64,000 nt of DNA from the NCBI GenBank assembly GCA_963835535.1, contig CAWIFL010000005.1, forward strand, positions 372,001-436,000. The letters run 5' to 3'. Position numbers and translations under genes: made by a program. Below, piece by piece: positions 52,524 through 60,775 of the stretch (position 1 is the first letter of the stretch; every line of letters starts with the position of its first letter). Under the pieces are notes generated by a model, which saw nothing but the letters and a program-made list of their open reading frames with translations, was not told the origin of the DNA and ran no database searches. Source of the DNA: Fen-1245 sp963835535. GTDB taxonomy: Bacteria > Gemmatimonadota > Gemmatimonadetes > Gemmatimonadales > JACORV01.

Positions 52524-53220
52524 TCACTTGGGGTTGGGTCGCACCAGCACCCGCTCGGCGAGGGCGGGACCCACCGCCCGAGTCGTGTTGCCGACCCGCA
52601 ATGTAATGGGTCCCCCGAAGGGAGCGCGCTCGACCACGACGACCGTGCGTCCGGGCGTGATCGCCAGGTCGGCGAGGTAGCGCAGCAGTGAGGGATCGTC
52701 GTCCGACACCTGCATGATCTCGGCGCTCACGCCCGCTTCCAAGTCCCCGAGCGAGCGGTAGCGCGCCTCGTCCACGGCGCCGTCCCGGCCCGGGATCGGA
52801 GCGCCGTGCGGATCCGAGGTCGGCTCGCCGATGGCCGCCGCCATCCGGTCCACCAGCTCGTCCGAGGCGGCGTGCTCGAGGCGCTCGGCCTCCTGGTCGA
52901 CCTCGTCCCAGCGGTATCCGAGGGCGCGCACCAGGTACGCCTCGATGACGCGGTGGCGGCGCAGCGTCCGCAGCGCGGCGCTGCGCCCGCGCGCGCGTCA
53001 GCCGCGCGCCCCGGTACCGCTCGTGCGTGAGGAGGCCGGCCTCGGCCAGCCGCCGCACCATCCCGGTCACCGAGGCGGGCGCGACGCCGAGGCGCGACGC
53101 CAGCTCCGTCGTCGCCGCCGGCTCGCCGGCGCGCTCCAGGTCGTAGATCGCCTTGAGGTAGTCCTCCACCGAGGCGGTCAGCTCCGGCGCGGGAGCGGGC
53201 GCGGCCTTCGCGGTCTTCAT
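52524..53220 (-). pseudogene. DtxR/MntR-family metalloregulator, frameshifted
   Basis: The N-terminus shows the winged HTH (SVEDYLKAIYDLERAG, TTELASRLGVAPASVTGMVRRL). After GARLTRA one base too many in a GC dinucleotide run near 52980-52992 breaks the frame. The continuation reads AALRTLRRHRVIEAYLVRALGYRWDEVDQEAERLEHAASDELVDRM (metal-binding dimerisation domain, with Glu and His ligands). An SH3-like FeoA end follows (PGRTVVVVERAPFGGPITLRV). Repaired length ~231 aa. It would repress metal uptake such as the mntH upstream when Mn/Fe is replete. A sequencing slip is plausible. Confidence 0.85.
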
Positions 53221-53372
53221 GACGCCGGGTGCGGTGGCGTGCGGACCAGGAGCACCGGCACGAACGTGCGGCGCCGCACTTCGCTGGCCACCTTCGCGAG
53301 GCCCCGCACGTGCGTCAGGATGGCCGCGTCGGACCTGGAGTGATCGAGCGTGACGAGGATGCGGGAGTACAT
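53217..53372 (-). CDS. Miniature, internally deleted universal stress protein
   Basis: 51 aa. MYSRILVTLDHSRSDAAILTHV is the first strand and helix of a USP, then after AKVASEVRRR the chain goes straight to VPVLLVRTPPHPAS, the last strand. About 80 residues in between, including the ATP-binding G-x2-G-x9-G(S/T), are missing. The stop overlaps the metalloregulator start by 4 nt, so it is still coupled to that operon. The frame also extends 11 codons upstream. Confidence 0.65.
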   Translation of the reverse strand: MYSRILVTLDHSRSDAAILTHVRGLAKVASEVRRRTFVPVLLVRTPPHPAS

Positions 53373-53397
53373 GCCCCTCCGCCGGGACCCGGAGTGC

Positions 53398-53487
53398 TCA
53401 GCCACGGAGAATCTGGATCAACAGCCAAAGATTCAGCCCCAGGATGAAGTACGCAACTGCGTACGCGAGCCACTTGAGCCCGGGCAC
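53398..53487 (-). CDS. Possible single-helix membrane peptide
   Basis: VPGLKWLAYAVAYFILGLNL then WLLIQILRG: a 29-aa peptide from GTG 53487, one hydrophobic helix with a basic end. The start is uncertain and the frame overlaps the preceding transporter gene. Such peptides often sit with transporters. Confidence 0.4.
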   Translation of the reverse strand: MPGLKWLAYAVAYFILGLNLWLLIQILRG

Positions 53488-53512
53488 GGGCTGCCGCGGA
53501 GGTCTTGGTCCG

Positions 53513-54172
53513 TCACTCGCACGCGCACCCGCACGCAGCATCGTCGGTCAGCGCTTCGCGACCCTCGCGCGCGATGAAGTACACGAGCCCAAGCGCGGCC
53601 ACGGGATCGGCCCACCACCACCCGAAGGCGGCGCGAAGCCCTAGGCCGATGAGAAGCGTGCCGGCCATGTAGGCGCAGACGATCCCGCACATGGCATCGG
53701 CCTTGAGAGCCGCGCTCTTGATGGAGGCGGCCACGCGCAGCTTGACCCGCACCAAGACCGGCATGACCACGAGCGCTCCTGCGGCGAGCGCAAGGCCAGC
53801 TGGTGACGCATCCGGCACCGCCCGCGTCCACAGATTGTAGCCCGACTGGAAGGTTACGTACACGGCGAGCGCCACCAGGCTCCACCCGACCACCCTGTAG
53901 GCAGCCCTTTCGGCACGCTCGATAAGTTGGCGATCGACGGGCGCTTGGTCTCGTTCCAGGAGCAACCGCCACAGCACCGCACCGGCGGACACGAGCTCTA
54001 TCAGACTGTCGATCCCGAACGCCACCAACGCGATGCTCCCAGCCATGATGCCGGCGCTCAAGCTCACGGCAGCTTCGATCACCATCCAGCCGATGGTGCA
54101 CCACTCCACCGCCACGCCCGAGCGAATATCGCGGGCGCGTGACGACTGGAACTTCATCGGCGTCGCGCTCAC
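53513..54172 (-). CDS. CDF-like cation transporter (no cytoplasmic domain)
   Basis: 219 aa, six hydrophobic segments. SLSAGIMAGSIALVAFGIDSLIELVSA is the CDF TM2 region and IKSAALKADAMCGIVCAYMAG TM5, with Asp pairs in both. It lacks the C-terminal metal-sensing domain and ends in a Cys-rich tail (CGCACE). GTG 54172 overlaps the USP stop by 4 nt (GTGA); ATG 54157 is the alternative. Part of the mntH operon, so probably Mn/Fe/Zn efflux. Confidence 0.8.
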   Translation of the reverse strand: MSATPMKFQSSRARDIRSGVAVEWCTIGWMVIEAAVSLSAGIMAGSIALVAFGIDSLIELVSAGAVLWRLLLERDQAPVDRQLIERAERAAYRVVGWSLVALAVYVTFQSGYNLWTRAVPDASPAGLALAAGALVVMPVLVRVKLRVAASIKSAALKADAMCGIVCAYMAGTLLIGLGLRAAFGWWWADPVAALGLVYFIAREGREALTDDAACGCACE

Positions 54173-55230
54173 GGGCCCTCGCCCACGCCTGGCGTCCCCG
54201 GGGCCTGCGGCCTTGGCCCGCGATCGGCCGATGCCGATTCGTCAGGATCCGCGTGAGCGCCCGGGTGCGACGCCGGTTCGACGATCGGCACGAGCAAGAC
54301 TGGTGCCTTCGTACGCTTCAGCAGCCGGGTCGCTACGCTCGTGGACCAGATCGCCTGAAGTCCCGCCCGTCCGTGAGTAGCGGCCACCACCAGGCCGTCG
54401 GCGTGCTCGGCGGCGTCGGCCGCCAACTCGGCCACCGGGGCCCCGCGGCGGACTTCAGCGACGGCTGGCATTCCGGTCGTCCGAAGGTACGCTGCGAGCT
54501 GTTCCAGGTAGGCGGTCGCTTGCTCCTCGCGCACGTCCAGGAGCATGCGGGTCGTGCCGGGAAGGAAGGTCGCCTTCGGCTGGTGCTCCCCGGCGATGGT
54601 CTCCAGGGTCGGCACCACCATGACAAGGCGAAGGCGCGCGTCGAGCGCCTTGGCGAGCTTGCTGGCGAATGGAAGCGCCGCTTCAGCCGCAACGGTGCCA
54701 TCGAGTGGGACCATGATCGTTTCCGGCTCGAACGGCGGGGGCACCGGCGGAGCCCATTGTGTCCGCACGAGCAATACCGGTCGGCGGCTCAGTTGCAGCA
54801 CCCGCTGGGCGATGGAGCCCCAGAGCCCCCGCCGGATGCCTCCGGCCCCGTGCGTGCTCACGACCAGGAGATCGCTCCCCAGCTCCTCGGCGTGGCTGGC
54901 AATGCTGCGTGCGACGTTGCCGACCGGAACTTCGTGGACGTGATAGTCAGCCTTTCGGCCGTCTGACGCGAGCTGTTGCGTGAGCCGGGCCAGATAGGCC
55001 ACGGCCTCCGCTCCGTTGGCCAGATGGGGTTCCCCGTGAATGCTGGATGGCGCGTCCTGCTCGATCACGTGGAGCAGGGTGATCACCGAGCCACACGCTT
55101 CGGCGAGCCGGGCGGCGATTGGAACCGCGGCTTCGGCAAGACGGGCGCCGTCGAGTGGGACCAGGATCCGTTCCATCCGCACGGTTCCTGCTGACGGGGG
55201 AGTCGCCTGTGGCCGCTGCGCTGTAGGCAT
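54169..55230 (-). CDS. Tandem-domain universal stress protein
   Basis: A 353-aa protein with two UspA domains. Domain 1: MERILVPLDGARLAEAAVPIA ... VSTHGAGGIRRGLWGSIAQRVL...PVLLVR. Domain 2: ETIMVPLDGTVAAEAALPFA ... AATHGRAGLQAIWSTSVATRLL...PVLLVP. Both keep a G-x2-G-x(9,10)-S/T type nucleotide motif. The start at ATG 55230 has GGGAAGG 6 bases upstream. It lies between mntH and the CDF gene in the same direction. Confidence 0.88.
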   Translation of the reverse strand: MPTAQRPQATPPSAGTVRMERILVPLDGARLAEAAVPIAARLAEACGSVITLLHVIEQDAPSSIHGEPHLANGAEAVAYLARLTQQLASDGRKADYHVHEVPVGNVARSIASHAEELGSDLLVVSTHGAGGIRRGLWGSIAQRVLQLSRRPVLLVRTQWAPPVPPPFEPETIMVPLDGTVAAEAALPFASKLAKALDARLRLVMVVPTLETIAGEHQPKATFLPGTTRMLLDVREEQATAYLEQLAAYLRTTGMPAVAEVRRGAPVAELAADAAEHADGLVVAATHGRAGLQAIWSTSVATRLLKRTKAPVLLVPIVEPASHPGAHADPDESASADRGPRPQAPGTPGVGEGP

Positions 55231-55265
55231 CGTCAACCTTCCCTCATTGCCGGTCGCACGGCCGC

Positions 55266-56585
55266 TCAGCCGAAGCCCGGGAGCCGCCCGCCAAAGGTCT
55301 GGTAGAGCAGGACGGCGTTCAGAAACAGGATGATCGCGGCACATAGGATCGCGAGCGCCGTCACGGCGGGACGATTGACCAGCTTGCCCATGATGGCGCG
55401 GTTGCACGTGAACATGATCAGCGTGATCACCGGAATGGGGAGCGAGAAACTGAGCACGACTTGACTGATGACCAGCGTCCGGGTCGGATCGAGGCCGAGA
55501 TAGATCGCCACCAGGGCTGGGATCAGGGTCGCCATGCGCCGCAGCCAGATGGGAATCCGAAAATTCACGAATCCCTGCATGACCACTTGGCCGGCCATCG
55601 TCCCAACATGCGAACTCGAGATCCCGGAGGCAATGAGGGAGATGGCGAAGACGAGTGCCGATGCGCTGCCCAGAAGCGGAGTCAGCGTCTTGTACGCCGA
55701 ATTGATGTCGGCCACGTCGGCGTGCCCGGTAAAGTGAAATACCTTGGCCGCCATAAACAGCATGGCCATGTTGACCATGCCGGCGAGACTCATCGCCACG
55801 ATGACGTCGATCTTGTTGAAGTTGACGATCCGTCGTGCTTCGTCATCGCTGGTGGGGACGATACGGCCCCGCGTCAGGTCAGAGTGCAGGTAGATCACGT
55901 GGGGCATCACCGTGGCGCCGATGATACCCACCGACAACAGCACGGCCTCATTCCCCGGCAGGCTCGGCACCACGCTGTGGTAGAAAACCTGGCCCCAATT
56001 GGGCTTCGCCAGGATCGTCTCGATCAGATAGCAGAGCGCGATCACTCCGGCGCACCCCCCAATGAACACCTCGAGCTGGCGGAACCCGGTGCCCTGAAGC
56101 GCCAAGATGATGAACACGGTCATCCCGGTGACGACGGCCGAGGCGAGCAGGGGCATGCCGGTCAGGAGGGTGATGCCGATCGCGGCCCCGAGCACCTCGG
56201 CCAGGTCCGTCGCCATCGCCGTGATCTCTTGGGTAATCCACAGGGAGTAACTCACCCACTGCGGGAACCGCGCCTTGCACATCTCGGCGAGGTTCATGCC
56301 GGTCGCGATGCCGAACTTGGAAGCGAGGCCCTGGATCAGCATGGCCATCGCGTTCGCCAACAGAATCACCCAGAGGAGAGTGTACCCGAACTCCGCCCCG
56401 CCTTGGACGTTCGTCGCGAAGTTGCCCGGGTCGATGTACGCGATGCACGCAATGAAGGCCGGCCCGATGAAGGGCAGGATCGCTCTGAGTCCTCGGGATC
56501 TCCCTTCGATCGCCGCGCGCGCCGCGAGTTGTACCTTGGGGTGCGGCCGCGCGTGCTGATCACCGGTCGTATAGGAGCGTGGCAC
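55266..56585 (-). CDS. mntH: Nramp-type Mn2+/Fe2+ transporter MntH
   Basis: 439 aa, eleven helices. DPGNFATN in TM1 (metal-binding Asp and Asn), ATVMPHVIYLHS in TM6 (Met, His) and the consensus transport motif GQVVMQGFVNFRIPIWLRR are all present. It imports Mn2+ or Fe2+ with protons. It is the first gene of a minus-strand cluster that ends with a DtxR/MntR-type regulator. Confidence 0.93.
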   Translation of the reverse strand: MPRSYTTGDQHARPHPKVQLAARAAIEGRSRGLRAILPFIGPAFIACIAYIDPGNFATNVQGGAEFGYTLLWVILLANAMAMLIQGLASKFGIATGMNLAEMCKARFPQWVSYSLWITQEITAMATDLAEVLGAAIGITLLTGMPLLASAVVTGMTVFIILALQGTGFRQLEVFIGGCAGVIALCYLIETILAKPNWGQVFYHSVVPSLPGNEAVLLSVGIIGATVMPHVIYLHSDLTRGRIVPTSDDEARRIVNFNKIDVIVAMSLAGMVNMAMLFMAAKVFHFTGHADVADINSAYKTLTPLLGSASALVFAISLIASGISSSHVGTMAGQVVMQGFVNFRIPIWLRRMATLIPALVAIYLGLDPTRTLVISQVVLSFSLPIPVITLIMFTCNRAIMGKLVNRPAVTALAILCAAIILFLNAVLLYQTFGGRLPGFG

Positions 56586-56769
56586 TCGACCGCCTTCAAT
56601 GCGGCGATGGGGTTGCGGTTGCCTCAGCCGTGACCAACATCTAACTTAGTAGGAACGAAATCGCAAGACGTGCCTGTCCAAAACGGCCCAGGAAGACGCG
56701 ACATGTTCCGACGAATCATCCGGGTTTCCGTATGGGCTGCCCACGCGCCTGGTCGGGGCGAGTCGGTCG

Positions 56770-56850
56770 TCACTCCTCCGGCGCCTCGCCCGCGGTCGCG
56801 ACCTGGTCCGCCTTCACCTGGGACGCGTCAAACTCCAGCACCGCGGCCAG
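56770..56850 (-). pseudogene. Duplicated 3' end of the ParB-like gene
   Basis: On the minus strand the frame reads LAAVLEFDASQVKADQVATA, then GEAPEE and stop TGA 56770-56772. The intact ParB-like protein 0.9 kb away ends LAAALKFDVAKVKADQVATA, then GGGGGAPDE. The DNA match covers about 80 bp in the same orientation. It stops at 56850, six bases before the start codon of the outer-membrane-like gene. Confidence 0.8.
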
Positions 56851-56855
56851 CCCCG

Positions 56856-57662
56856 ATGGTTCGAGTCGCGTCGCTCCCGGCCGTCCTGAGCCTCCTCGCC
56901 TCCGTGGCGACGGCCCAGGAGCCGGCGCGCGACCCGCACGCCGTGCAGCCCGAGCGGCCCACTGTGGCGACGCACGCCTACGAGGTCGCTCCCGGATGGG
57001 TGGAGATCGAGGCGGGGCTCGAACTCGATCGGTATCCGGATCGGTCGAGCGGAGGGAGCATGCCGCTCCTCGTCAAAGTGGGTTTAGCGCCGCGACTGCA
57101 ATTCGACCTGGTGGGTGCGGCCCTGAGGCCCGCGCAGGGGCGCACGGTCGGGGTCGGGGACCTGGCGGTCGCGCTCAAGTGGCGGCTCGCCGATCGGGCG
57201 CCGGTGGTCGGAGACTTCGCTCTGATTCCCAGCCTCAAGCTGCCCACGGCGCCCACGGCCTCCGGCCTCGGGACGGGCACCACGGACGTGGGGCTGGTGC
57301 TCGTGTCGAGCCACGAGCTCGGCGGCGTGGAGATGGATCTCAACGTGGGTTTCACGACGCGCAGCGGCCCGGATTCGCTCGCGCCGCGCACTTCGAGCCT
57401 GTGGACCGCGTCGTTCGGCGGGCCGGTGGTGGGGAGGCTCGGCTGGACCGTGGAGCTGTACGGCTATCCGGCCACGTCGGGACCGGCCGGCGCGGCGTCC
57501 ATCGTGGCGCTGCTGGGGGGACCGACGCTGCTGGTGAAACCGTGGCTCGCCTTCGACGCCGGTGTGATCGTTCCGCTCACGGGCCCGCAGCCCCGCGCGC
57601 TCTACTGCGGCACCGTCTACAACATCGGGCGCCTGTGGGGTCCAGGGCCGCCGATCCGCTGA
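56856..57662 (+). CDS. Outer-membrane beta-barrel-like exported protein
   Basis: 268 aa. ATG 56856 opens a signal peptide (MVRVASLPAVLSLLASVATAQ); the frame is open to 56670 but without a signal. The mature part has alternating strands typical of the MetA-pathway/transporter-like outer membrane barrels: YEVAPGWVEIEAGLELDRY, MPLLVKVGLAPRLQFDLVG, VALKWRLADRAPVVGDFAL, ending ...LWGPG. It is inserted between the intact ParB-like gene and a copy of that gene's 3' end. Confidence 0.77.
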   Translation: MVRVASLPAVLSLLASVATAQEPARDPHAVQPERPTVATHAYEVAPGWVEIEAGLELDRYPDRSSGGSMPLLVKVGLAPRLQFDLVGAALRPAQGRTVGVGDLAVALKWRLADRAPVVGDFALIPSLKLPTAPTASGLGTGTTDVGLVLVSSHELGGVEMDLNVGFTTRSGPDSLAPRTSSLWTASFGGPVVGRLGWTVELYGYPATSGPAGAASIVALLGGPTLLVKPWLAFDAGVIVPLTGPQPRALYCGTVYNIGRLWGPGPPIR

Positions 57663-57680
57663 GCGCGGCGCGCGGCGTCG

Positions 57681-58652
57681 CTACTCGTCCGGCGCGCCGC
57701 CCCCGCCGCCCGCCGTCGCGACCTGGTCGGCCTTCACCTTCGCCACGTCGAACTTCAGCGCCGCCGCCAGCATCTTGTCCACCGTCTCGTCGAACTCCGC
57801 CTTCGCCCCGCGCTTGAAGCGCAGCGGGTTGATGCGCGCCACGACGAACGCCTTGAGATAGGGACTCTCGAAGCCGCGCGCCTTCAACGCCTTCACCGCG
57901 TCGTTCACGGCCTCGTCGAGCGCGATGAGCTTGTCGGCGCGCTCCTTCCGCACGGCCAGCGCCTTCGAGAGCTTGTGCGCGAGGAACGCCTCGACCCGCT
58001 TCAGGACCGGATTGTACGCGCCGCCGGCGAAGCGGCCGTTCTGCCGGTAGCACATCCCGAGGGTGAGAAATCCCGGCTCCTCGAACTCGGTCTCGAAGTC
58101 GCGCTCGGGCCGGTCGTCGAGATCGGCGAGCGCCTCGGCGAGGCGGCTCACCTCCAGCGCCTTCTCCCGGAGATTGTGCGCCTTCTCGGTGTTGAGGACG
58201 AGGATGCGGTGCGCCACCTCGGTCTCCGGCACCACGAGCGCGGTGACGGTGCGCGCGCCGAGCTGCCGCAGCGCCGCAAGGCGGTGGTGGCCGTTGGGCG
58301 TCCACCAGGTCCCGGCGGCTGAGGGGACGGCGACGATGGGATCGAGGTAGCGGCCCAGCCGGTCGATCGCCGAGGCGAGCCGCGCGACGTGCGTCTCCGA
58401 GAGATCGCGCTGGTAGGGCGTCGGCTCGACCTTGCTCACGGGGAGCCCGGCCAGGATCTGCCAATGCCCGCCCAGCGGGTCGCGGAAGACGGCGAGCACG
58501 GAGCCACCGGCGTGCGTGATCGCGTCGGCCGCCTGCGTCGTCGCCGAGGGCGGCGAGCCCGTCGACAACTCCGTCGCGGCGATGCCGCGCGAGCCCGGCT
58601 CGGCGCCCTTCTTCCGCTTGCGGGTGGTCCTCTTCTTCGCCGCCTCGGCCAT
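57681..58652 (-). CDS. ParB N-terminal-domain protein
   Basis: 323 aa. A Lys/Arg-rich tail at the N-terminus (KKRTTRKRKKG) precedes a ParB/sulfiredoxin-like fold: LPVSKVEPTPYQRDLSETHVARLASAIDRLG (split), then WTPNGHHRLAALRQLGA, the equivalent of the G(E/H)RR box. The C-terminal 150 residues are helical and specific (RQNGRFAGGAYNPVLKRVEAFLAHKL). No ParA adjoins, so it is not the chromosome-segregation ParB; it may be a CTP-binding or nuclease-like relative. Confidence 0.83.
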   Translation of the reverse strand: MAEAAKKRTTRKRKKGAEPGSRGIAATELSTGSPPSATTQAADAITHAGGSVLAVFRDPLGGHWQILAGLPVSKVEPTPYQRDLSETHVARLASAIDRLGRYLDPIVAVPSAAGTWWTPNGHHRLAALRQLGARTVTALVVPETEVAHRILVLNTEKAHNLREKALEVSRLAEALADLDDRPERDFETEFEEPGFLTLGMCYRQNGRFAGGAYNPVLKRVEAFLAHKLSKALAVRKERADKLIALDEAVNDAVKALKARGFESPYLKAFVVARINPLRFKRGAKAEFDETVDKMLAAALKFDVAKVKADQVATAGGGGGAPDE

Positions 58653-58716
58653 GTGTCGCTCCCTGGGGAACGCCGGAACTTACGACGCGGTGCGCGCGGC
58701 TGCTATCTTCGCGCCC

Positions 58717-59520
58717 GTGAACGCCTACGAGATCCGGCCCCTCGCCACGCACCAGGAACGCGAGGCGTGCGTCGAGCTGCAGCGCGAGACCTGGGGCAGG
58801 GAATTCACCGAGCTGGTCCCGCCCAGCCTCCTCTACGCGGTGCAGAAGATCGGCGGGGTGGTGGCGGGCGCCTTCGATCCAGCCGGCCGTCTGCTCGGCT
58901 TCGTCTTCGGCTTCACAGGCACCGAGGGCGGGAAGTTGGTGCACTGGTCGGACATGGTCGCCGTCCGCTCCGACGCGCAGGGCCGCGGCATCGGGCCGGC
59001 GCTCAAGGCGTATCAGCGCGAGGCCGTGCTGCGCCTCGGCGTCACCGTGATGTACTGGACCTGCGATCCCCTCGTGTCGAAGAACGCCCACCTCAACCTC
59101 AATCACTACGGCGTGCGGGTGGTCGAGTACGTGCGGGACCTCTACGGGAGCGAGACGCACAGCGTGCTCCACCGTGGCGTCGGCACGGACCGCTTCGTCG
59201 TGGCGTGGCCGCTGGACCGCGTGCTTCCGCAACCGCGTCCCGCCGCGCCGCTGCGCGCTGCGCCGATCGTGAACCCGGGCACGGAGGCCGGCGAGCCGGG
59301 CGATCCGGAGCGGTTCGCCGCGGCGCCGCCCCCGGCGCTCAGGATCGAGATCCCGGAGGACATCGCCCAGGTGCAGGCCGCCTCGCTCGACCTGGCGGGG
59401 CGCTGGCGCGCCACGACCCGGCGCGCCTTCCTCTGGTGCCTGAGCCACGGCTACAGCGTCGCCGGCTTCGCGCGCGACGCAGCGGCTGGGCGCGGCTACT
59501 ACCTCCTCGAGCGCCCGTGA
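58717..59520 (+). CDS. GNAT acyltransferase (COG3375-like)
   Basis: A 267-aa protein starting at GTG 58717. N-terminal GNAT domain: EIRPLATHQEREACVELQRETWG, LLGFVFGFTG, and the acyl-CoA loop VRSDAQGRGIGPAL (Q/R-x2-G-x-G/A). The C-terminal half is a second GNAT-like part (YSVAGFARD...GYYLLERP). The stop overlaps the start of the racemase gene. GNATs of this group pair with N-succinylamino acid racemase and act as succinyl-CoA:amino acid succinyltransferases, as in Geobacillus; the same role is inferred here. Confidence 0.83.
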   Translation: MNAYEIRPLATHQEREACVELQRETWGREFTELVPPSLLYAVQKIGGVVAGAFDPAGRLLGFVFGFTGTEGGKLVHWSDMVAVRSDAQGRGIGPALKAYQREAVLRLGVTVMYWTCDPLVSKNAHLNLNHYGVRVVEYVRDLYGSETHSVLHRGVGTDRFVVAWPLDRVLPQPRPAAPLRAAPIVNPGTEAGEPGDPERFAAAPPPALRIEIPEDIAQVQAASLDLAGRWRATTRRAFLWCLSHGYSVAGFARDAAAGRGYYLLERP

Positions 59521-60644
59521 CCTTCCGGATCGAGCGGATCGTGCTGCGCGAGATCCGGCTCCCTTTGAAGGAGCCGTTCCGCATCTCGTCCGGCCTCACG
59601 ACCGAGCGGCGGATCTGCCTCCTCGAGTTGAAGGAGGCGTCGGGTGCCGCGGGCTGGTCGGAGTGTGTCGCCGGCGAGCTGCCCAACTACAGCGCGGAGA
59701 CGATAGACACCGCCTGGCACGCCATCAGGGAGTGGGTGGCGCCGCGCGTGCTGGGCCGCCCGTTCGACGGCCCCGAAGCCGTGGCCGCCGCTCTGGCGGA
59801 GGACTTCCGCGGCCACCTGATGGCGAAGGCGGCCGTCGAGATGGGGTGCTGGGCGGTGGCGGCGCAGCTGGCTGGCGTGCCGCTCGCCCGGCTGCTGGGG
59901 GGCGCGCAGGAGCGGATTCCCGCGGGGATCTCGATCGGCATTCAGCCCGATCCCCCGGCGCTGGTGCGGCGCGCCAAGGCGGCGCTGGCGGAGGGGTACC
60001 GCAAGATCAAGATGAAGATCCGTCCGGGGGCGGACGTGGCGTACGTGCGCGCGGTCCGCGACGCCGTGGGCCCGGCGGCGCCGCTGATGGCGGACGCCAA
60101 CTCGGCGTATACGCTCGCCGACGCAGCGCACCTGGCCGAGCTCGACGCGTTCGGCCTGACGATGCTCGAGCAGCCGCTCGGCCAGGACGACCTGGTGCAG
60201 CACGCCGAGCTGCAGCGGCGCCTCGCGACGCCGATCTGCCTCGACGAGTGCATCACGGGCGCGGACCGCGCCCGGGACATGATCACGCTGGGGAGCGGGC
60301 GGATCGTCAACATCAAGCCGGGGCGGGTCGGGGGCTTCACCTCCGCGCAGGCCATCCACGACCTCTGCCTGCAGCACGGCATCCCGGTCTGGTGCGGCGG
60401 GATGCTGGAGAGCGGCGTGGGCCGGGCGCACAACGTCGCGCTGGCGTCGCTCCCGAACTTCACGCTGCCGGGGGATCTCTCGCCGAGCGCGCGCTACTGG
60501 GCGCGCGACATCGTCGAACCCGAGTGGACGATGGACGCCGAAGGGATGGTGCGCGTGCCGCTGGACCGGCCGGGCATCGGCGTCGTGGTGGACGAGGCGC
60601 GGGTCGCGGCTCTGACGGTGCGCACGGAGACGCTGGGCGCCTGA
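59517..60644 (+). CDS. menC: o-Succinylbenzoate synthase / N-succinylamino acid racemase
   Basis: A 375-aa enolase-superfamily protein, starting GTG 59517 (overlap with the GNAT). Catalytic residues: KIKMKI (the K-x-K pair, ~162), metal ligands in MADANSAY (Asp ~191), LEQPLG (Glu ~217) and LDECIT (Asp ~242), and NIKPGRVGG (second Lys ~266). Both activities occur in this family. The adjoining GNAT favours the racemase role in D-amino acid conversion, while no men genes are nearby. The menC symbol is used only for the family. Confidence 0.88.
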   Translation: MTFRIERIVLREIRLPLKEPFRISSGLTTERRICLLELKEASGAAGWSECVAGELPNYSAETIDTAWHAIREWVAPRVLGRPFDGPEAVAAALAEDFRGHLMAKAAVEMGCWAVAAQLAGVPLARLLGGAQERIPAGISIGIQPDPPALVRRAKAALAEGYRKIKMKIRPGADVAYVRAVRDAVGPAAPLMADANSAYTLADAAHLAELDAFGLTMLEQPLGQDDLVQHAELQRRLATPICLDECITGADRARDMITLGSGRIVNIKPGRVGGFTSAQAIHDLCLQHGIPVWCGGMLESGVGRAHNVALASLPNFTLPGDLSPSARYWARDIVEPEWTMDAEGMVRVPLDRPGIGVVVDEARVAALTVRTETLGA

Positions 60645-60775
60645 CGCACGCGATCCGCGGGCTGGAACCCCGCCAGTGGTCCTAGGTATTGTTCTGGCTC
60701 GCACCCGGAAAACGTGACGGGTTCTCGTCTGCGGCGTTCCCGGCCGGGCCGGGCCGCAGGTGTCCTGGAGGCTGT

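Noticed and set aside
56636..56662. Formal MntR/DtxR operator upstream of mntH
   Set aside because: CTAACTTAGTAG has only weak dyad symmetry and does not match a known box well enough to annotate as a feature.
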